Assembly: GCA_910588035.1 (NCBI GenBank)
Contig: CAJUPY010000002.1
Coordinates: forward strand, 1 to 64,000
Direction of reading: 5' to 3'
Origin: an uncultured Muribaculaceae bacterium
GTDB taxonomy: Bacteria; Bacteroidota; Bacteroidia; Bacteroidales; Muribaculaceae
DNA: 64,000 nucleotides
Below, in pieces: positions 50,424 to 59,435 of this stretch; within the stretch, counting starts at the first letter, position 1; every line of letters begins with the position of its first letter. The position numbers and the translations under genes were made by a program. Below the pieces are notes generated by a model. It did not search any database. It saw only the letters and a list, made by a program, of their open reading frames with translations, and had not been told where the DNA came from.

Positions 50424-51656
50424 CTATCTTAGCATGGAGTCCACACGCTTGAGCGCATCGACAAAAATATCTGCCTCCTCCATTGTATTATAGACCGCGA
50501 ACGACGCTCTTACCGTACCCTCGATTCCGAGTGCCGTCATCAGCGGCTGCGCACAATGATGACCGGTTCTGACAGCCACACCGAGTTTGTCAAGCAACAT
50601 GCCGGTGTCATAGTGGTGTGCCCCTTCAAGCAAAAAAGATATGACAGCACACTTGCCGGGTGCCGTTCCGAAAATTCTGATTCCGGGAATCTCGGCCGTC
50701 AACCGCTCCATTGTGTGGTCAAGCAAAAGATGTTCATGGTGCGCTATGGTCTCCATGCCCGTCTCCTCGATAAAATCAAGTGCTCTTGAAAATGCCGCGA
50801 TATCGACAAAATCGGGTGTTCCGGCCTCAAATTTGAACGGTAATGCGGCAAAGGTTGTCCCTTCAAACGAGACATGTTCGATCATCTCACCGCCACCTTG
50901 ATAAGGAGGCATCTTCTCAAGCATCGATTTCTTGCCATAGAGAATCCCCACGCCCGTAGGCCCATACATCTTGTGTGAACTGAAAGCATAGAAATCGGCA
51001 TCGAGTGCCTTGACATCGATCCTGACATGTGGCGACGCCTGGGCTCCGTCAATCATGACCGGAACGCCATGGCTATGGGCCTCCGAAATAATTTCACTGA
51101 CCGGATTAACCGTTCCGAGAACGTTCGACACATGAGTGACCGAAACAAACTTTGTCTTTTCATTGAAAAGCGATCGATAGACCGCCATATCGAGACGCCC
51201 CATGCTGTCAATCGGAACGACACGCAGTCTGATGCCGACACGCCGCTGCAGCAACTGCCACGGGACAATGTTCGCATGATGCTCCATGACAGTCAGAATG
51301 ACCTCGTCGCCGTCGCGCAGATACTCACCCCCGTAGCTCGCTACGACCAGATTGATAGCCTCGGTCGTTCCACGGGTGAAGATAATCTCCTCTTCCGATT
51401 CGGCATTGACATATTCCTTCACACGACGTCGGGTCTGCTCCATAAGGTCAGTCGCCTCCTGTGAAACAGAGAAGACACCACGGTGAACGTTGGCCTTGGT
51501 CGTGAAATACATATTTTCAATCCCCTCCACAACACGGCGAGGTGTCTGTGACGTGGCCGTATTGTCAAGATAGACCAGTCGCCGGCCATAAACCTTCCGG
51601 TCAAGAATAGGAAACTGGCGGCGTATCGCTTCAATGTCGAGACTTTTCGTTTCCAT
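50424..51656 (-). CDS. sufS: Cysteine desulfurase SufS
   Basis: PLP enzyme that takes sulfur from cysteine for Fe-S cluster assembly, 410 residues. RRLVYLDNTATSQTPRRVVE, LTVMEHHANIVPWQLL, the PLP lysine in DFYAFSSHKMYGPTGVGILY and the active Cys in RTGHHCAQPLMTALGIEGTV RASF are all visible. The ATG at 51656 is used; an earlier in-frame TTG would overlap sufD. Last gene of sufB-sufC-sufD-sufS, 5 nt after sufD. SufE or SufU is not adjacent. Confidence 0.96.
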   Translation of the reverse strand: METKSLDIEAIRRQFPILDRKVYGRRLVYLDNTATSQTPRRVVEGIENMYFTTKANVHRGVFSVSQEATDLMEQTRRRVKEYVNAESEEEIIFTRGTTEAINLVVASYGGEYLRDGDEVILTVMEHHANIVPWQLLQRRVGIRLRVVPIDSMGRLDMAVYRSLFNEKTKFVSVTHVSNVLGTVNPVSEIISEAHSHGVPVMIDGAQASPHVRIDVKALDADFYAFSSHKMYGPTGVGILYGKKSMLEKMPPYQGGGEMIEHVSFEGTTFAALPFKFEAGTPDFVDIAAFSRALDFIEETGMETIAHHEHLLLDHTMERLTAEIPGIRIFGTAPGKCAVISFLLEGAHHYDTGMLLDKLGVAVRTGHHCAQPLMTALGIEGTVRASFAVYNTMEEADIFVDALKRVDSMLR

Positions 51657-51661
51657 TGCTT

Positions 51662-53017
51662 TCAATCAATTTTATGACAGTCGCGCGAACATTCACCACA
51701 CAAAGAAACATCGCCCGACAAACGGCGTTCGACAAGCATCGAAAGACGCGAACGGATACCCTCGACCGCAATCATCTCAAGCGCGTCTGTCATGAACGCC
51801 TGCATCAGCAACTGACGAGCCGTCGGTTTCGGAACCCCACGCGTCTGCATGTAGAACAATGCGTTTCGGTCAAGCTGTCCGGTTGTGGCTCCGTGGCTGC
51901 ACTTGACCTCGTCATTATAGATAAGCAATTGAGGCGTCGTGTGCATGCGCGCACTCTCCGATGCCAGAATATTGCGGTTGCTCTGATAGCTCTCAGTGTA
52001 TGGAGCTTCAGGCGAGACATAGATACCGCCCTCGAACGCCCCCTGAGACTCTCCGTCGAGAAGATACTTGAACAATTGGGTGCTGACCGAACGAGGTGAC
52101 AGATGATTGACCGAAGAGCAATTGTCGACATGCATCTTGCCGTCAGCCGTAACCATGCCTGACAAAACAGTCTCACAACCCTCGCCTTTCACATCTATCG
52201 TGAAATCGTTGCGCGTCGTGCCGTTCTGAAGTGTCGAACTGCTTACCCTCAGACGTGAACCGTCTGCCTGACGTGCGAATAGTTGCGAATAGCGTGACGT
52301 TTTTGCCGATGACTCCTCGATAGAATAGACATCGACATGTGCATTTTCCCCGACACACACCTCGATCACCTCCGACGACAGAAACTCGACTCCGGCAACC
52401 TGTGTGTGGTCACACAACAGAACGTTGACATCAGACCCGCCCTCTGCTACAATCAAAATGCGACGTACCCCCATCATCGGCACAGACGAATTGAAAATGC
52501 TCACTATCTGAACCGGATTGGCAAGTCTCACTCCCGACGGAACATAAATAAACACTCCGTCCTGCGCCAGCAACGTGTTGAGCGCGACAGCTGTACGGTC
52601 GACCCGGGCAACACTGCCATAATACTCACCGACAAGAGCCGGATAATCTTGAGCTGCCTTCGACAGCGACATCACAAGAACACCCTCGGGCAGATTGTTC
52701 AGCAAGGTGGATGTCGGAACAAACGAATCGTTAACCACAACTCCTAACAGAGTGCTCACATTGGGAACATCGCAGCGAAACGAGCGGGCGACATCGACAG
52801 GTATGTTGATGCGGTTGATGTTCACACCGAAATCAGGCTCAAACATTTTCTCTATCGACGTTTTCGCAAATCCCTCGTCACCCCTCTCGGGCAGCCGTTT
52901 CCCTTCAAGCGACTTCAACGCCAGATCGCGCATCGTGTTCAAAACGCCCGACGAATGTGACTCTATCGCTTCACGGTTCTCGACAAAAAGATTGACATAT
53001 TGAGAAACTGAACTCAT
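51662..53017 (-). CDS. sufD: Fe-S assembly protein SufD
   Basis: Scaffold subunit of the SufBCD complex, 451 residues. SufBD beta-helix core: VFIYVPSGVRLANPVQIVSI, then GAFEGGIYVSPEAPYTESYQ, MHTTPQLLIYNDEVKCSHGA and TTGQLDRNALFYMQTRGVPK, which contain the residues shared by SufB and SufD. A Cys-rich C terminus (SLCGECSRDCHKID) is unusual and may bind a metal. 11 nt after sufC. Confidence 0.94.
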   Translation of the reverse strand: MSSVSQYVNLFVENREAIESHSSGVLNTMRDLALKSLEGKRLPERGDEGFAKTSIEKMFEPDFGVNINRINIPVDVARSFRCDVPNVSTLLGVVVNDSFVPTSTLLNNLPEGVLVMSLSKAAQDYPALVGEYYGSVARVDRTAVALNTLLAQDGVFIYVPSGVRLANPVQIVSIFNSSVPMMGVRRILIVAEGGSDVNVLLCDHTQVAGVEFLSSEVIEVCVGENAHVDVYSIEESSAKTSRYSQLFARQADGSRLRVSSSTLQNGTTRNDFTIDVKGEGCETVLSGMVTADGKMHVDNCSSVNHLSPRSVSTQLFKYLLDGESQGAFEGGIYVSPEAPYTESYQSNRNILASESARMHTTPQLLIYNDEVKCSHGATTGQLDRNALFYMQTRGVPKPTARQLLMQAFMTDALEMIAVEGIRSRLSMLVERRLSGDVSLCGECSRDCHKID

Positions 53018-53028
53018 CTCACCTCAAA

Positions 53029-53796
53029 TTATTGTTCATCTACTTCCTGTTTGATCCAGTCATATCCCTTCTCTTCAAGCTCAAGGGCAAGTTCCGGACC
53101 GCCTGTCTTGACTATGCGCCCTTTGTAAAGCACATGGACGAAATCAGGCTTGATATAATCGAGCAGACGCTGATAGTGAGTGATCACTATCGTGGCGTTA
53201 TCTTCCGATTTCAACTTGTTGACACCTCCGGCAACAACCCTCAGAGCATCGATGTCGAGACCGCTGTCTGTCTCATCGAGTATCGAGAGTCGTGGCTCGA
53301 GAACTGCCATCTGGAAAATCTCGTTGCGTTTCTTCTCACCTCCTGAAAAACCTTCGTTGACCGACCGCGATGCCAACTTGTTGTCAAGTTCGACTATCTC
53401 TCTTTTCTGGCGCATCAGTTTAAGAAACTCACTTGCCGACAAAGGGTCTTCGCCAAAATACTTACGCTTGGCGTTGACTGCCGCTCTCATGAAATTCACC
53501 ATCGACACCCCGGGAATCTCAACCGGATACTGAAACGACAGGAAAAGTCCTTCATGACTGCGGTCTTCAGGTGAAAGAGCAAGCAGATCCACTCCGTGAA
53601 ATGTGGCCGTGCCACCGGTTACCGTAAACGCCGGATTACCGGCAAGAACCGACGAAAGTGTGCTCTTGCCCGATCCGTTAGGCCCCATGATCGCATGCAC
53701 CTCACCGGGACGAATGGTCAGATTGATGCCCTTCAAGATCTCTTTGCTGTCGATGCGGGCATGCAGGTCCTCGACTTTTAAAAGTATGTTATCCAT
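53029..53796 (-). CDS. sufC: Fe-S assembly ATPase SufC
   Basis: ABC-type ATPase of SufBCD, 255 residues. Walker A GPNGSGKSTLSSVLAG, the SufC-type signature EGFSGGEKKRNEIFQM, Walker B LSILDETDSGLDIDALRVVA and the H-loop IVITHYQRLLDYIKPD. It has no membrane partner; SufB and SufD take that place. Confidence 0.97.
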   Translation of the reverse strand: MDNILLKVEDLHARIDSKEILKGINLTIRPGEVHAIMGPNGSGKSTLSSVLAGNPAFTVTGGTATFHGVDLLALSPEDRSHEGLFLSFQYPVEIPGVSMVNFMRAAVNAKRKYFGEDPLSASEFLKLMRQKREIVELDNKLASRSVNEGFSGGEKKRNEIFQMAVLEPRLSILDETDSGLDIDALRVVAGGVNKLKSEDNATIVITHYQRLLDYIKPDFVHVLYKGRIVKTGGPELALELEEKGYDWIKQEVDEQ

Positions 53797-53830
53797 TGTT
53801 TTTGTCGCTGTTTAATTCATTATATAATAT

Positions 53831-55303
53831 TCATCCGACCGAGTCTTCAAGTGTCAGTTGTAAAAGCCGCTGTGCCTCGACGGCAAATTCCATCGGCAAC
53901 TTGTTCATCACCTCCTTGGCATAACCGTTGACAATCAGCCCGACGGCCTCCTCGGTCGGAATGCCGCGCTGGTTGCAATAAAACAACTGATCTTCCGAGA
54001 TCTTCGAGGTCGTCGCCTCATGCTCGACTATCGCCGTGTCATTTTTAACGTCTATGTACGGAAATGTGTGGGCACCGCAGTGACTGCTCAGCAACAGAGA
54101 GTCACATTGGGTGTAATTCCGGCAACCGTCGGCATCGGGTGCCACGGAAACAAGACCGCGGTAAGAATTCTCACTGTAACCCGCCGAAATGCCTTTGCTG
54201 ACAATCGTCGACCGGGAGTTCCTCCCGATGTGGATCATCTTGGTACCTGTGTCAGCCTGCTGGCGGTTCTTGGTTACCGCAACCGAATAAAATTCGCCTA
54301 CCGAACCCTCGCCCGCAAGAATGCATCCCGGATATTTCCATGTGATGGCTGACCCCGTCTCAACCTGTGTCCACGACAGTTTAGAATAGTCGCCGCGACA
54401 TAACCCGCGTTTCGTAACGAAATTATAAATTCCGCCACGACCATCCTTGTCTCCTGAATACCAGTTCTGGACTGTTGAATATTTCACCTCGGCACGATCC
54501 TCGACTATGATCTCTACAATAGCCGCATGCAACTGATTCTCGTCGCGCATAGGAGCCGTACAGCCCTCAAGATAGCTGACATATGAATCATCATCGGCTA
54601 CGATCAGTGTACGCTCAAACTGACCTGTGCCGGCCGCATTGATTCTGAAATATGTCGACAGTTCCATAGGGCATCTCACTCCCTTCGGAATATAGACAAA
54701 CGATCCGTCGCTGAAAACCGCCGAATTGAGAGCGGCAAAAAAATTGTCGCGGTAGCTCACTACTTTGCCGAGATATTTCTTGACAAGGTCAGGATAGTTT
54801 TTAACCGCCTCTGAAAACGAGCAGAATATAATGCCAAGCTCTGCCAACTTCTCGCGATGTGTCGTCTTGACCGACACCGAATCCATAACGGCGTCGACTG
54901 CCATGCCCGACAGATGTTTCTGCTCCTCCAACGGAATACCCAGACGGTCAAACGTTTTCAACAACTCCGGGTCTACCTCGTCGAGTGACTTGGGCGACTC
55001 TTTCTTGACCGGGGCCGCATAATAGCTGATCGACTGATAATCGATCTCCGGAATCTTCAGATGTGCCCATTCGGGCATCTTCATCGTCAGCCAATGGCGA
55101 TAAGCCTTGAGTCTGAAGTCAAGAAGCCATTCGGGCTCTCCTTTCTTCATGGAAATCAGTCTGACAACCTCCTCGCTGAGGCCGCGGGGAATGATCTCAG
55201 TCTCGATGTCGCTGACAAAGCCATATTTATATTCCTGTTCCGTCGCACTGCTGATCGTCTCGCGGTCTGTGTTTTCCGAACGGGAAGTTTCGTTGTTATT
55301 CAT
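53831..55303 (-). CDS. sufB: Fe-S assembly protein SufB
   Basis: Scaffold subunit on which the cluster is built, 490 residues. DGSFVYIPKGVRCPMELSTY, YLEGCTAPMRDENQLHAAIV, SAITWKYPGCILAGEGSVGE and HEATTSKISEDQLFYCNQRG are SufB hallmarks, including the cluster-associated Cys and Glu residues. First of the four suf genes; the gap to cvpA (64 nt) holds a hairpin and no clear promoter. Confidence 0.97.
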   Translation of the reverse strand: MNNNETSRSENTDRETISSATEQEYKYGFVSDIETEIIPRGLSEEVVRLISMKKGEPEWLLDFRLKAYRHWLTMKMPEWAHLKIPEIDYQSISYYAAPVKKESPKSLDEVDPELLKTFDRLGIPLEEQKHLSGMAVDAVMDSVSVKTTHREKLAELGIIFCSFSEAVKNYPDLVKKYLGKVVSYRDNFFAALNSAVFSDGSFVYIPKGVRCPMELSTYFRINAAGTGQFERTLIVADDDSYVSYLEGCTAPMRDENQLHAAIVEIIVEDRAEVKYSTVQNWYSGDKDGRGGIYNFVTKRGLCRGDYSKLSWTQVETGSAITWKYPGCILAGEGSVGEFYSVAVTKNRQQADTGTKMIHIGRNSRSTIVSKGISAGYSENSYRGLVSVAPDADGCRNYTQCDSLLLSSHCGAHTFPYIDVKNDTAIVEHEATTSKISEDQLFYCNQRGIPTEEAVGLIVNGYAKEVMNKLPMEFAVEAQRLLQLTLEDSVG

Positions 55304-55338
55304 AAACTATCTTTAATTTGTTTTGCTCCATTATAGAA

Positions 55339-55361
55339 CAACCGCCGGGCCTCGACGGTTG
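55339..55361. terminator. Hairpin between cvpA and sufB
   Basis: Perfect 6-bp arms CAACCG/CGGTTG with an 11-nt GC-rich loop, 6 nt after the cvpA stop codon. Only TTCTATAA follows, so termination would be weak. Confidence 0.4.
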
Positions 55362-55367
55362 GATTGA

Positions 55368-55883
55368 TCAACTACAAAAAAGGCCGGGTGCGTCTTTGAA
55401 CCCGAACACCGTCGGCGCAAGATCAAACACTGCTACGGCTGCCTTTCCTCCCGCAAGCGTCGATCCGCCGATAACACTTGTGTCAGAGAATGCCTGCCAC
55501 ATGTTCAGCGCGAGACTCAACACAAGCATCCACTCAAAAACCGAAAACAATGCCCCGAGTATGCGGTCGACGACACCCATGAAAACAGCCTCGACAACGG
55601 CCTTGACCATCATCGCAAGCAAACGGGTCATGACATAGCCCGCAGCAAACAAAACCACATTGGCTATGACCGAATTGATGTAGTGCGCTATGCGGGGCGA
55701 CGAGTTCAGTGCGGGCATGACCACACCGACAGTCTCTGTGCCCCAATCGCCAAACAGACGGCAGAACAATATGCCGACAACAACACCCGCTATCGCGCCT
55801 ATCTGCACAACAAGTCCGCGCCATGCGCCGTAGACCAATGCGCCGACAAACACAACCAGAATGACGATGTCGAGTATTTCCAT
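55368..55883 (-). CDS. CvpA family membrane protein
   Basis: Small integral membrane protein, 171 residues with four membrane helices (DIVILVVFVGALVYGAWRGL; AGVVVGILFCRLFG; NVVLFAAGYVMTRLLAMMVK; a fourth near LVLSLALNMW). The family includes E. coli CvpA, needed for colicin V production, but its biochemical role is not settled. The ATG is preceded by AGAGGAGA, a strong Shine-Dalgarno site, which is unusual in this window. Upstream of the suf genes. Confidence 0.88.
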   Translation of the reverse strand: MEILDIVILVVFVGALVYGAWRGLVVQIGAIAGVVVGILFCRLFGDWGTETVGVVMPALNSSPRIAHYINSVIANVVLFAAGYVMTRLLAMMVKAVVEAVFMGVVDRILGALFSVFEWMLVLSLALNMWQAFSDTSVIGGSTLAGGKAAVAVFDLAPTVFGFKDAPGLFCS

Positions 55884-55904
55884 TTCTCCTCTTTATTTTT
55901 TGTG

Positions 55905-55912
55905 CAAAAATA
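55905..55912 (-). promoter_or_regulatory. -7 box upstream of cvpA
   Basis: Minus-strand TATTTTTG, 22 nt before the ATG. No good -33 TTG; may drive cvpA and the suf genes. Confidence 0.45.
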
Positions 55913-55981
55913 CACAAAAATCATGAGAGATAAACACATCTGAACCCCAAAAAGCCCTCCATGAACCTGTTTATCAAAAAA

Positions 55982-56091
55982 TTTTGCATTGCTCTCGACT
56001 TATTCGTATCTTTGACTCCGTCTTAGATACTCACGCTCGACAAATCGCAAATAAATTTGCATTTGCTCTCGACTTATTCGTATCTTTGCAT
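55982..56091 (+). repeat. Promoter-bearing repeat element, partial plus full copy
   Basis: A partial copy (55982-56014) and a full copy (56018-56091) lie in tandem: CTCGACTTATTCGTATCTTTG appears at 55994-56014 and 56068-56088, 74 nt apart. The full copy is nearly identical to 62620-62694. Inside it GCAAAT/ATTTGC (56047-56060) forms a small palindrome. Confidence 0.85.
56056..56088 (+). promoter_or_regulatory. Promoter of the pectin lyase gene
   Basis: TTTG (56056-56059), 21-nt spacer, TATCTTTG (56081-56088). The -33 box is the right arm of the palindrome. A second -7 box, TATCTTTG (56007-56014), lies in the partial copy. Confidence 0.65.
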
Positions 56092-56135
56092 TATTGTTCA
56101 CAACCAATCTCCATGATAAAACCAATTCAAACAAA

Positions 56136-59100
56136 ATGAAATTCAATAGTAGCACCAATCTGCTTTCCAAAATGTTTCTTGGCTTGATAACCGTAGCCGG
56201 CTCGATGACATCTTCGGCCGCAACGGTTGGTGACATTTCGGGTCTCGATGCCCGCAACTTCAAGAAATATTGGCGCGTCGAGTCTGAATCTCCCGACTAC
56301 AAAGTGTCTTTCAGCGGCGACACCGCCGAGATCATCGCGCCAAAAGGCCTGACTCTGTGGCGTAACGAGAAAATGAGCGGCAACGTCACGATCGAGTACG
56401 ACGCCTGTGTCCTTGACCAGAAAGAGGGAGACCGCCTGAGTGACCTGAACTGCTTCTGGATGGCAAGCGATCCGAAGTTTCCCGACAACATCCGCAAACG
56501 CGAGAAATGGCGCAACGGAGTCTTTCTCAACTGCTATTCGCTGCAACTCTATTATCTCGGATATGGCGGAAACAGCAACTCGACAACACGGTTCCGGCGT
56601 TATGACGGAAATGAGAACGGAGTGACCGATGTCAACCAACGACCCAAAATTCTAAAAGAATACACCGACCCCGAAAACCTGCTCAAACCAAACCATTGGT
56701 ATCATGTCAAAATAATGAACCGGGGAAACCACATCGAATATTTCATCGACGGAAAACGACTTGTCGATTTCCGTGACCCCGAGCCGCTGACATCAGGTTG
56801 GTTCGGTTTCAGAACTACAGCTTCACGGACAAAATTGACAAATTTCATTTTCAAATGTGAAGACCCTCAACCTGACGAAGTACCTCTGCACCGAATCGGG
56901 AAAGCCCCGAAAAATGACCGCGGAATCTCCTTTGGCGTCCCCTTCGACCAAGGCAAAGTGACTGACCGCACCGACCTCCGGCTCATCGGCCAAGAAGGGC
57001 AGCAGGTCGCAGCCGACACCTGGCCTCTGGCATTCTGGCCCGACGGCTCATACAAATGGGTCGGAGTGGCTGCTGTAGTGCCGGGTGAGATCGAGAACAT
57101 GAAACTCGCTGTCGTCGGTAAGAAACAGAAAAGCAAGAGTGCCCCGAAATCAATGGTGTCAGAAACCGCTAACTCGATCCACATTTCGACCGGCATGGCC
57201 GACACCTACATCTCACGCACCGGTAACGCCCTGGTCGACAGCATCATTCGAAACGGAGTCAAAGTAGCCACTGACGGAAGGCTCATATGCTCCACCCAAT
57301 CATCTCCTTTGGCCGAGGAAACCGCGAAACTGACATTTGAAAAATATGACACGAAAGTGAACTCTGCCGAAGTCGAACGACAGGGAAGCGAACATGCCCT
57401 TGTCAAGATAACCGGGACCCACCGCGGCGCAAACGGTCGCGAATGGCTGCCATTTATTGTCAGACTCTACTTCTACAAAGGCACACCCGAAATCAAAATG
57501 GTCCACACGATCACTTTCGACGGCGACCAGAACAAAGACTTCATAAACGGTCTCGGAATCAGATTTGACGTCCCGATGCGTGAGACGAACTACAACCGCC
57601 ATGTCGCATTCGCCTGTGCCGACGGTGGAGTCTGGAGCGAACCGGTCCAGCCTCTCGTTGGCCGACGTCTGCTCTCCTTGCCTGGCGACACATCGAAACT
57701 GTCTGTTCAGCAGAGACAGATGAAAGGCCAGAGAATCCCTGAATACGACAAATTTGACGCGAAAGGCCAAAATCTGATCGACAACTGGGCCTCATGGGAC
57801 GGATATCGTCTGTCTCAGCCTACTCCCGACGGTTTCACTATCAGAAAACGTGCGACTCCCGACAGCCCGTGGATAGGCACTTTCGCCGGAACACGAAGCG
57901 AGGGATACGCTTTTGTCGGTGATGTCAGCGGCGGACTCGGAATGGAACTGCTCGACTTCTGGCAATCCTATCCTTCAACCCTCGAGATTACCGGCGCACG
58001 CACCGACAACGCCACACTGACAGCATGGCTGTGGAGCCCCGAGTCTGAAGCAATGGATCTGCGCCACTACGACAAGCGCGCCCACGATCTGAATGCTTCC
58101 TACGAAGACGTTCAGGAAGGAATGAGCGACCCCTACGGAATAGCTCGCACATCGACTCTGATGCTCCTCCCCTCCGACGGATACAGCGGAAAAGCGAACT
58201 TCGCCTTTGACGCCGCCTCACTCGCGACTCCCGGTCTGATGCTCCCGACTGCCGAATATCTCCACGACCGCGAGGCATTCGGAATCTGGAGCCTTCCCGA
58301 CCGTTCGACTCCTGCCAGAGCCGAAGTCGAAGACCGTCTCGACACATACATCGATTTCTATCAAAACGCGATTGAACAAAACAAATGGTACGGTTTCTGG
58401 AACTACGGCGACATAATGCACGCATATGACCGCAACCGTCACTCATGGATGTATGATGTCGGCGGTTACGCATGGGACAACACCGAGCTCGGTTCAAACC
58501 TCTGGCTATGGTACAGTTTCCTCCGGACCGGACGCGACGACATATGGAAAATGGCCGAGGCAATGACACGCCACGTTTCTGAAGTAGACGTATACCACAT
58601 CGGTGACAACGCCGGACTCGGTAGCCGCCACAACGTGAGCCACTGGGGTTGCGGAGCAAAGGAAGCCAGAATCAGCCAGGCCGGATTCAACCGGTTCTAC
58701 CACTATCTGACTGCCGACGACCGAATGGGCGATCTCATGAGCGCGGTGACCGACTCAGACCAAAAACTCTATACCCTCGACCCGATGAGACTCGCCGAGC
58801 CGCGCGACAAATATCCTTGCACCGCTCCTGCACGTCTGCGAATCGGTCCCGACTGGCTCGCTTATGCCGGAAACTGGATGACCGAATGGGAACGCACCGG
58901 AAACACTAAATACCGCGACAAGATCATCACCGGAATGAAGAGCATATGCGCTCTCCCGGGCAAAATATTCACCGGACCTCTCGCGCTCGGATACGATCCG
59001 GCAACCGGTGTGATCACAAGCGAATGTGACTCATCGCTCAGAACCACAAACCACCTGATGACAATCATGGGCGGTTTCGAGCTCATGAACGAGATGATGC

Positions 59101-59435
59101 CGATGATCCCCGATAAAGAATGGGAGGCCGCATGGCTCGACCACGCTAAAAACTACCGTGAAATGGCACTCAAAATCAACCGTAACCGTTTCCGTGTATC
59201 GCGTCTCGAAGCATACTCGGCTTGGAAAAACAAAGATAAGAAAGCAGCCGATGAGGCTTGGAACAGACTGATGACTACTAACGAGCACACCGTCGCACCT
59301 CCTTTCAAAATCTACACCGTCAAAGCACCCGAAGTACCCGCCGAACTGCTTGAGGCTACATCGATAAGCACTAACGACGCCGCCCTCTGGAGCCTCGACG
59401 CAATCTACATGCAAGAAGTCATTCCACGTGACTGA
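56136..59435 (+). CDS. DUF6250 plus PcRGLX/YetA-type (PL26) lyase, predicted exo-acting on rhamnogalacturonan
   Basis: Secreted enzyme, 1099 residues from ATG 56136; the frame extends upstream only with a TTG start. Signal peptide (about 1-29, ending SSAA). Module 1, about 35-235, matches DUF6250, a jelly-roll: DYKVSFSGDTAEIIAPKGLT, RLSDLNCFWMASDPKFPDNI, SGWFGFRTTASRTKLTNFIF. Module 2, about 250-1095, matches the three-part PcRGLX/YetA lyase: GISFGVPFDQGKV, LAFWPDGSYKWVGV, a helical barrel with WMYDVGGYAWDNTELGSNLW and HWGCGAKEARISQAGFNRFY. The family removes disaccharides from rhamnogalacturonan I. There is no SusCD pair, so this is an orphan enzyme, which is unusual. Confidence 0.82.
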   Translation: MKFNSSTNLLSKMFLGLITVAGSMTSSAATVGDISGLDARNFKKYWRVESESPDYKVSFSGDTAEIIAPKGLTLWRNEKMSGNVTIEYDACVLDQKEGDRLSDLNCFWMASDPKFPDNIRKREKWRNGVFLNCYSLQLYYLGYGGNSNSTTRFRRYDGNENGVTDVNQRPKILKEYTDPENLLKPNHWYHVKIMNRGNHIEYFIDGKRLVDFRDPEPLTSGWFGFRTTASRTKLTNFIFKCEDPQPDEVPLHRIGKAPKNDRGISFGVPFDQGKVTDRTDLRLIGQEGQQVAADTWPLAFWPDGSYKWVGVAAVVPGEIENMKLAVVGKKQKSKSAPKSMVSETANSIHISTGMADTYISRTGNALVDSIIRNGVKVATDGRLICSTQSSPLAEETAKLTFEKYDTKVNSAEVERQGSEHALVKITGTHRGANGREWLPFIVRLYFYKGTPEIKMVHTITFDGDQNKDFINGLGIRFDVPMRETNYNRHVAFACADGGVWSEPVQPLVGRRLLSLPGDTSKLSVQQRQMKGQRIPEYDKFDAKGQNLIDNWASWDGYRLSQPTPDGFTIRKRATPDSPWIGTFAGTRSEGYAFVGDVSGGLGMELLDFWQSYPSTLEITGARTDNATLTAWLWSPESEAMDLRHYDKRAHDLNASYEDVQEGMSDPYGIARTSTLMLLPSDGYSGKANFAFDAASLATPGLMLPTAEYLHDREAFGIWSLPDRSTPARAEVEDRLDTYIDFYQNAIEQNKWYGFWNYGDIMHAYDRNRHSWMYDVGGYAWDNTELGSNLWLWYSFLRTGRDDIWKMAEAMTRHVSEVDVYHIGDNAGLGSRHNVSHWGCGAKEARISQAGFNRFYHYLTADDRMGDLMSAVTDSDQKLYTLDPMRLAEPRDKYPCTAPARLRIGPDWLAYAGNWMTEWERTGNTKYRDKIITGMKSICALPGKIFTGPLALGYDPATGVITSECDSSLRTTNHLMTIMGGFELMNEMMPMIPDKEWEAAWLDHAKNYREMALKINRNRFRVSRLEAYSAWKNKDKKAADEAWNRLMTTNEHTVAPPFKIYTVKAPEVPAELLEATSISTNDAALWSLDAIYMQEVIPRD

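Noticed and set aside
55368..55943. Frames on the plus strand and a second minus frame across cvpA
   Set aside because: Low-complexity, Cys/Arg-rich translations typical of shadow frames; cvpA has four clear membrane helices and a Shine-Dalgarno site.
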